A stretch of DNA of 9,339 bases, from positions 1 to 9,339 of the forward strand of contig JBDLPS010000014.1 of the NCBI GenBank assembly GCA_039800965.1, read 5' to 3'. The translations under genes and the position numbers were made by a program. The notes below the pieces were generated by a model that saw only the letters and a program-made list of their open reading frames with translations, did not search any database and was not told where the DNA came from. Shown here in pieces: positions 6,917 through 9,339 of this stretch. Within the stretch, counting starts at the first letter, position 1; each line of letters starts with the position of its first letter. The DNA comes from ZC4RG30 sp039800965 (lineage in GTDB: Bacteria; Pseudomonadota; Gammaproteobacteria; Steroidobacterales; Steroidobacteraceae).

Positions 6917-9334
6917 ATGATTACCGGTCGCCACCTTCTGGCCCGTCTCCTCGGCACTGCCCTGCTGGGCGGCGCCACCGTTCCCGCCCTGGCCGCCGAT
7001 GCCGGCAACTGGGCCTTCTTCGGCGAGTACTGCCAGAAGTGCCACAACGCGGAAGACTGGGCCGGCGGCGTCGCCTTCGACGTGCTCTCGCCGTCCGATA
7101 TCCCGTCCCAGGCCGAGGTGATGGAAAAGGTCGTGCGCAAGATGCGCGGCCAGATGATGCCGCCGGGCGGCAACAAGATGCCCAGCAAGGAAGCTTCCGC
7201 CCAGTTCGTGAAGTGGATGGAAGGCACGCTCGACACGGTGGGCAAGGCGCATCCGGATCCGGGTCGCGTCGGCCTGCATCGCCTCAACCGCAAGGAATAC
7301 GCCAACGCGGTGAAGGACCTGCTGAACCTCGACATCGACCCGTCCTCGCTGCTGCCGCGTGACGAACCGCGTGAGGGCTTCGACAACGTCGCCGTGGCGC
7401 TGCAGGTCACGCCGTCCTTCCTCGACCAGTACATCTCGGCCGCGCGCAGCGTCGCCGTCATGGCGATGGGCAACAAGGACGCCCAGCCGGGCGGCACGAC
7501 CTACCGTGCGAAGAACCCGAGCACGCAGATCTTCCACGAGCCGGGCCTGCCGCTGGGCACGCGTGGCGGCATCGCCGCCGACCACAATTTCCCGGCCGAC
7601 GGCGAGTACGTGATCAACATCGCCAACATGGCGCAGGCCCTCTGGGTCTACAACATGGAGTTCGAGAACACGCTGGTCGTGACGGTCGATGGCGAACTGG
7701 TCTACGAGACCACCATCGGCGGCGAGACCGACATGAAGGCGATCGACCAGCAGCAGGACCCTGCCGTCGATGCCATCAACAAGCGCCTCAAGAACATCCG
7801 CTTCAAGGCGAAAGCCGGCGTGCACAAGCTGGCCGTGGCCTTCCGTCAGCGCACGCTCGCCGAATCGGAAGACCGCCTGCAGATGCACATCCCCGGCGGT
7901 GGCCAGGATCGCATCCTGCGCGTCAATTCCTTCGAGGTGCGCGGCCCCTTCAACGCGACGGGCGTCGGCCACACCGCGAGCCGCGACCACATCTTCCGGG
8001 CCTGCCATCCGAAGAGCGCGACGGAAGAAGATGCCTGCGCGAAGCAGATCATCTCGGGGCTGGCCAAGCGGGCCTTCCGTCGCCCCGTGAACGACGAGGA
8101 CCTCAAGCCGCTGCTGGCCTTCTACCAGGCCGGCCGCAAGGCCTCGGATTTCGACGCGGGCATCCGCCGCGCGATCACCGCGGTGCTGGCGCACCCGGAC
8201 TTCCTCTACCGCAACGACGAGCCGGCGACGGCGGTCGAGCCCGGCCAGATCTACGCCCTGTCCGACCTGCAGATCGCGTCCCGCCTCTCCTTCTTCCTGT
8301 GGTCGAGCCTGCCGGACGACGAACTGCTCGACGTTGCCGCCGCGGGCAAGCTGCGCGACCGGGACGTGCTGCAGAAGCAGGTCAAGCGCATGCTGGCCGA
8401 CCCGCGCGCCAAGACGCTCGCGACGAACTTCGGCGCGCAGTGGCTGGGGCTTTCCAAGCTCGCGGAGATCAACCCGGAGCCGTCGCTCTTCCCCTACGCC
8501 AGTGGTGCCGGTGACCTGCGCGAGGATTTCCAGACCGAGATCGCGCTGTTCATGGACGACATCTTCCGTGGCGACAAGAGCGTCATGGACCTGGTCTCGT
8601 CGCGGACCACCTTCGTGAACGAGCGCCTGGCGCTGCATTACGACATCAACACGGTGCGCGGTGACCAGTTCCGCAGGATCGAGCTGAAGGATTCGCAGCG
8701 CTGGGGCCTGCTGGGCAAGGGCGGCGTGCTGATGGTCAGCTCCTACCCGAACCGCACCTCGCCGGTGCTGCGCGGCAACTACGTGCTCGAGCGCATCATG
8801 GGCACGCCGCCGCCGATCCCGCCGCCGGGCGTCGCGCCGCTGGAGCAGAGCGCCGCCGGTGCCAAGAAGGTACTGACCGTGCGCGAGATGCTCGAGACGC
8901 ATCGCCAGAAGCCGCAGTGCTTCAGCTGCCACGTGGCGCTGGATCCGCTGGGCTTCGTGCTCGAAGGTTTCGACGCCGTCGGCAAGAAGCGCCCGATGGA
9001 CCGTTATGCGCGCACGCAGATCGACACGCTGGGCACGCTGCCGGACGGTTCGATCGTTCGCGACCCGGACGACCTGCGCAAGGCGCTGCTCGCGAACCCG
9101 ACGCAGTTCATGCAGAACTTCACGGAGCGGCTGATGATCTACGGCCTGGGCCGCGTGATCGAGGCCCATGACATGCCGACCGTGCGCGAGATCGTGCGCA
9201 ACTCGGCGGCCGACAACTACCGCTTCTCGACGCTGGTGCTGAACCTCGTCACCAGCGATGTGTTCCAGAAGGCGCGCATGCCGGCTCCGGCCGCAGCGCA
9301 GCCCGTGATCAAGCAGGCCGCGCTCACGCGGTAA
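6917..9334 (+). CDS. Exported dihaem-motif DUF1592 multidomain protein (planctomycete-type cytochrome)
   Basis: A complete 805-residue exported protein. The signal peptide is residues 1-26 or 27 (LLARLLGTALLGG core, ALA cleavage). A PSCyt-type domain follows, with CQKCH (Cys39, Cys42, His43) and a downstream MMPPGG that could supply the Met ligand. Then come DUF1587 (about 117-180, VGLHRLNRKEYANAVKDLL), a beta-rich region (about 200-355), DUF1595 (about 374-434, LAKRAFRRPV), DUF1592 (about 445-575, RLSFFLWSSLPDDELL), DUF1588 (about 595-700, GTPPPIPPPGV and a second haem motif CFSCH at 668-672) and DUF1585 (about 708-788). Cys363 and Cys374 may form a disulfide. The ATG at 6917 was chosen because the signal peptide begins there. 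A TTG at 6875 would only add 14 residues ahead of it. The Shine-Dalgarno is poor (GGGGGG 13 nt upstream). Family function is unknown. A role in periplasmic redox chemistry is inferred from the haem motifs. DUF1552 partners are common downstream in this family. Confidence 0.95.
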   Translation: MITGRHLLARLLGTALLGGATVPALAADAGNWAFFGEYCQKCHNAEDWAGGVAFDVLSPSDIPSQAEVMEKVVRKMRGQMMPPGGNKMPSKEASAQFVKWMEGTLDTVGKAHPDPGRVGLHRLNRKEYANAVKDLLNLDIDPSSLLPRDEPREGFDNVAVALQVTPSFLDQYISAARSVAVMAMGNKDAQPGGTTYRAKNPSTQIFHEPGLPLGTRGGIAADHNFPADGEYVINIANMAQALWVYNMEFENTLVVTVDGELVYETTIGGETDMKAIDQQQDPAVDAINKRLKNIRFKAKAGVHKLAVAFRQRTLAESEDRLQMHIPGGGQDRILRVNSFEVRGPFNATGVGHTASRDHIFRACHPKSATEEDACAKQIISGLAKRAFRRPVNDEDLKPLLAFYQAGRKASDFDAGIRRAITAVLAHPDFLYRNDEPATAVEPGQIYALSDLQIASRLSFFLWSSLPDDELLDVAAAGKLRDRDVLQKQVKRMLADPRAKTLATNFGAQWLGLSKLAEINPEPSLFPYASGAGDLREDFQTEIALFMDDIFRGDKSVMDLVSSRTTFVNERLALHYDINTVRGDQFRRIELKDSQRWGLLGKGGVLMVSSYPNRTSPVLRGNYVLERIMGTPPPIPPPGVAPLEQSAAGAKKVLTVREMLETHRQKPQCFSCHVALDPLGFVLEGFDAVGKKRPMDRYARTQIDTLGTLPDGSIVRDPDDLRKALLANPTQFMQNFTERLMIYGLGRVIEAHDMPTVREIVRNSAADNYRFSTLVLNLVTSDVFQKARMPAPAAAQPVIKQAALTR

Positions 9335-9339
9335 GGCAG

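Noticed and set aside
6767..9169. An 800-residue open frame on the minus strand opposite the DUF1592 gene
   Set aside because: It is a product of high GC and codon bias in the true gene. Its translation is rich in Arg, His, Val and Asp without any recognisable domain, while the plus strand encodes a multidomain protein with a signal peptide.

Overview
The window is high-GC bacterial DNA. It is most consistent with a gammaproteobacterium of the Xanthomonadales, Nevskiales or Steroidobacterales type. This rests on the sequence style of GlmU and GlmS and their adjacency, on a signal-peptide-bearing c-type cytochrome, and on dense gene packing. The taxonomic placement is an inference. I see no tRNA, rRNA, CRISPR array, insertion sequence or phage gene.

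The layout is two divergent transcription units around a 159-bp intergenic region (6758-6916). Leftward from 6757 runs a tightly packed eight-gene set on the minus strand. In order it encodes a small exported protein of unknown function, a VIT1/CCC1-type Fe/Mn membrane transporter, an arylamine N-acetyltransferase (GTG start), a DUF1348 NTF2-fold protein, a PaiA-like GNAT acetyltransferase, a second GNAT acetyltransferase, GlmU and GlmS. Junctions are 1 nt, 8 nt, 22 nt, 0 nt, a 4-nt overlap, a 4-nt overlap and 20 nt, so a single operon with translational coupling is likely. A weak hairpin terminator follows glmS near the left edge of the window.

GlmS makes glucosamine-6-phosphate from fructose-6-phosphate and glutamine. 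GlmU acetylates and uridylylates glucosamine-1-phosphate to UDP-GlcNAc, the precursor for peptidoglycan and lipopolysaccharide. The intervening GlmM is not in the window. Four of the eight products (NAT, two GNATs, GlmU) belong to families that use acetyl-CoA, a notable grouping whose meaning is unknown.

Rightward from 6917 lies one large gene for an 805-residue exported protein. It has the DUF1587-DUF1595-DUF1592-DUF1588-DUF1585 architecture first known from planctomycetes and carries two CxxCH haem-binding motifs, one near each end. It is complete and its stop is 5 bases before the right edge. In this family a DUF1552 gene often follows, but that would lie outside the window. Its function is not established, and it is the least understood large gene here.

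Nothing here is clearly a new defence or mobile system. The best leads are the acetyl-CoA-rich operon upstream of glmUS, the unknown exported protein coupled to the metal transporter, and the dihaem DUF1592 protein.
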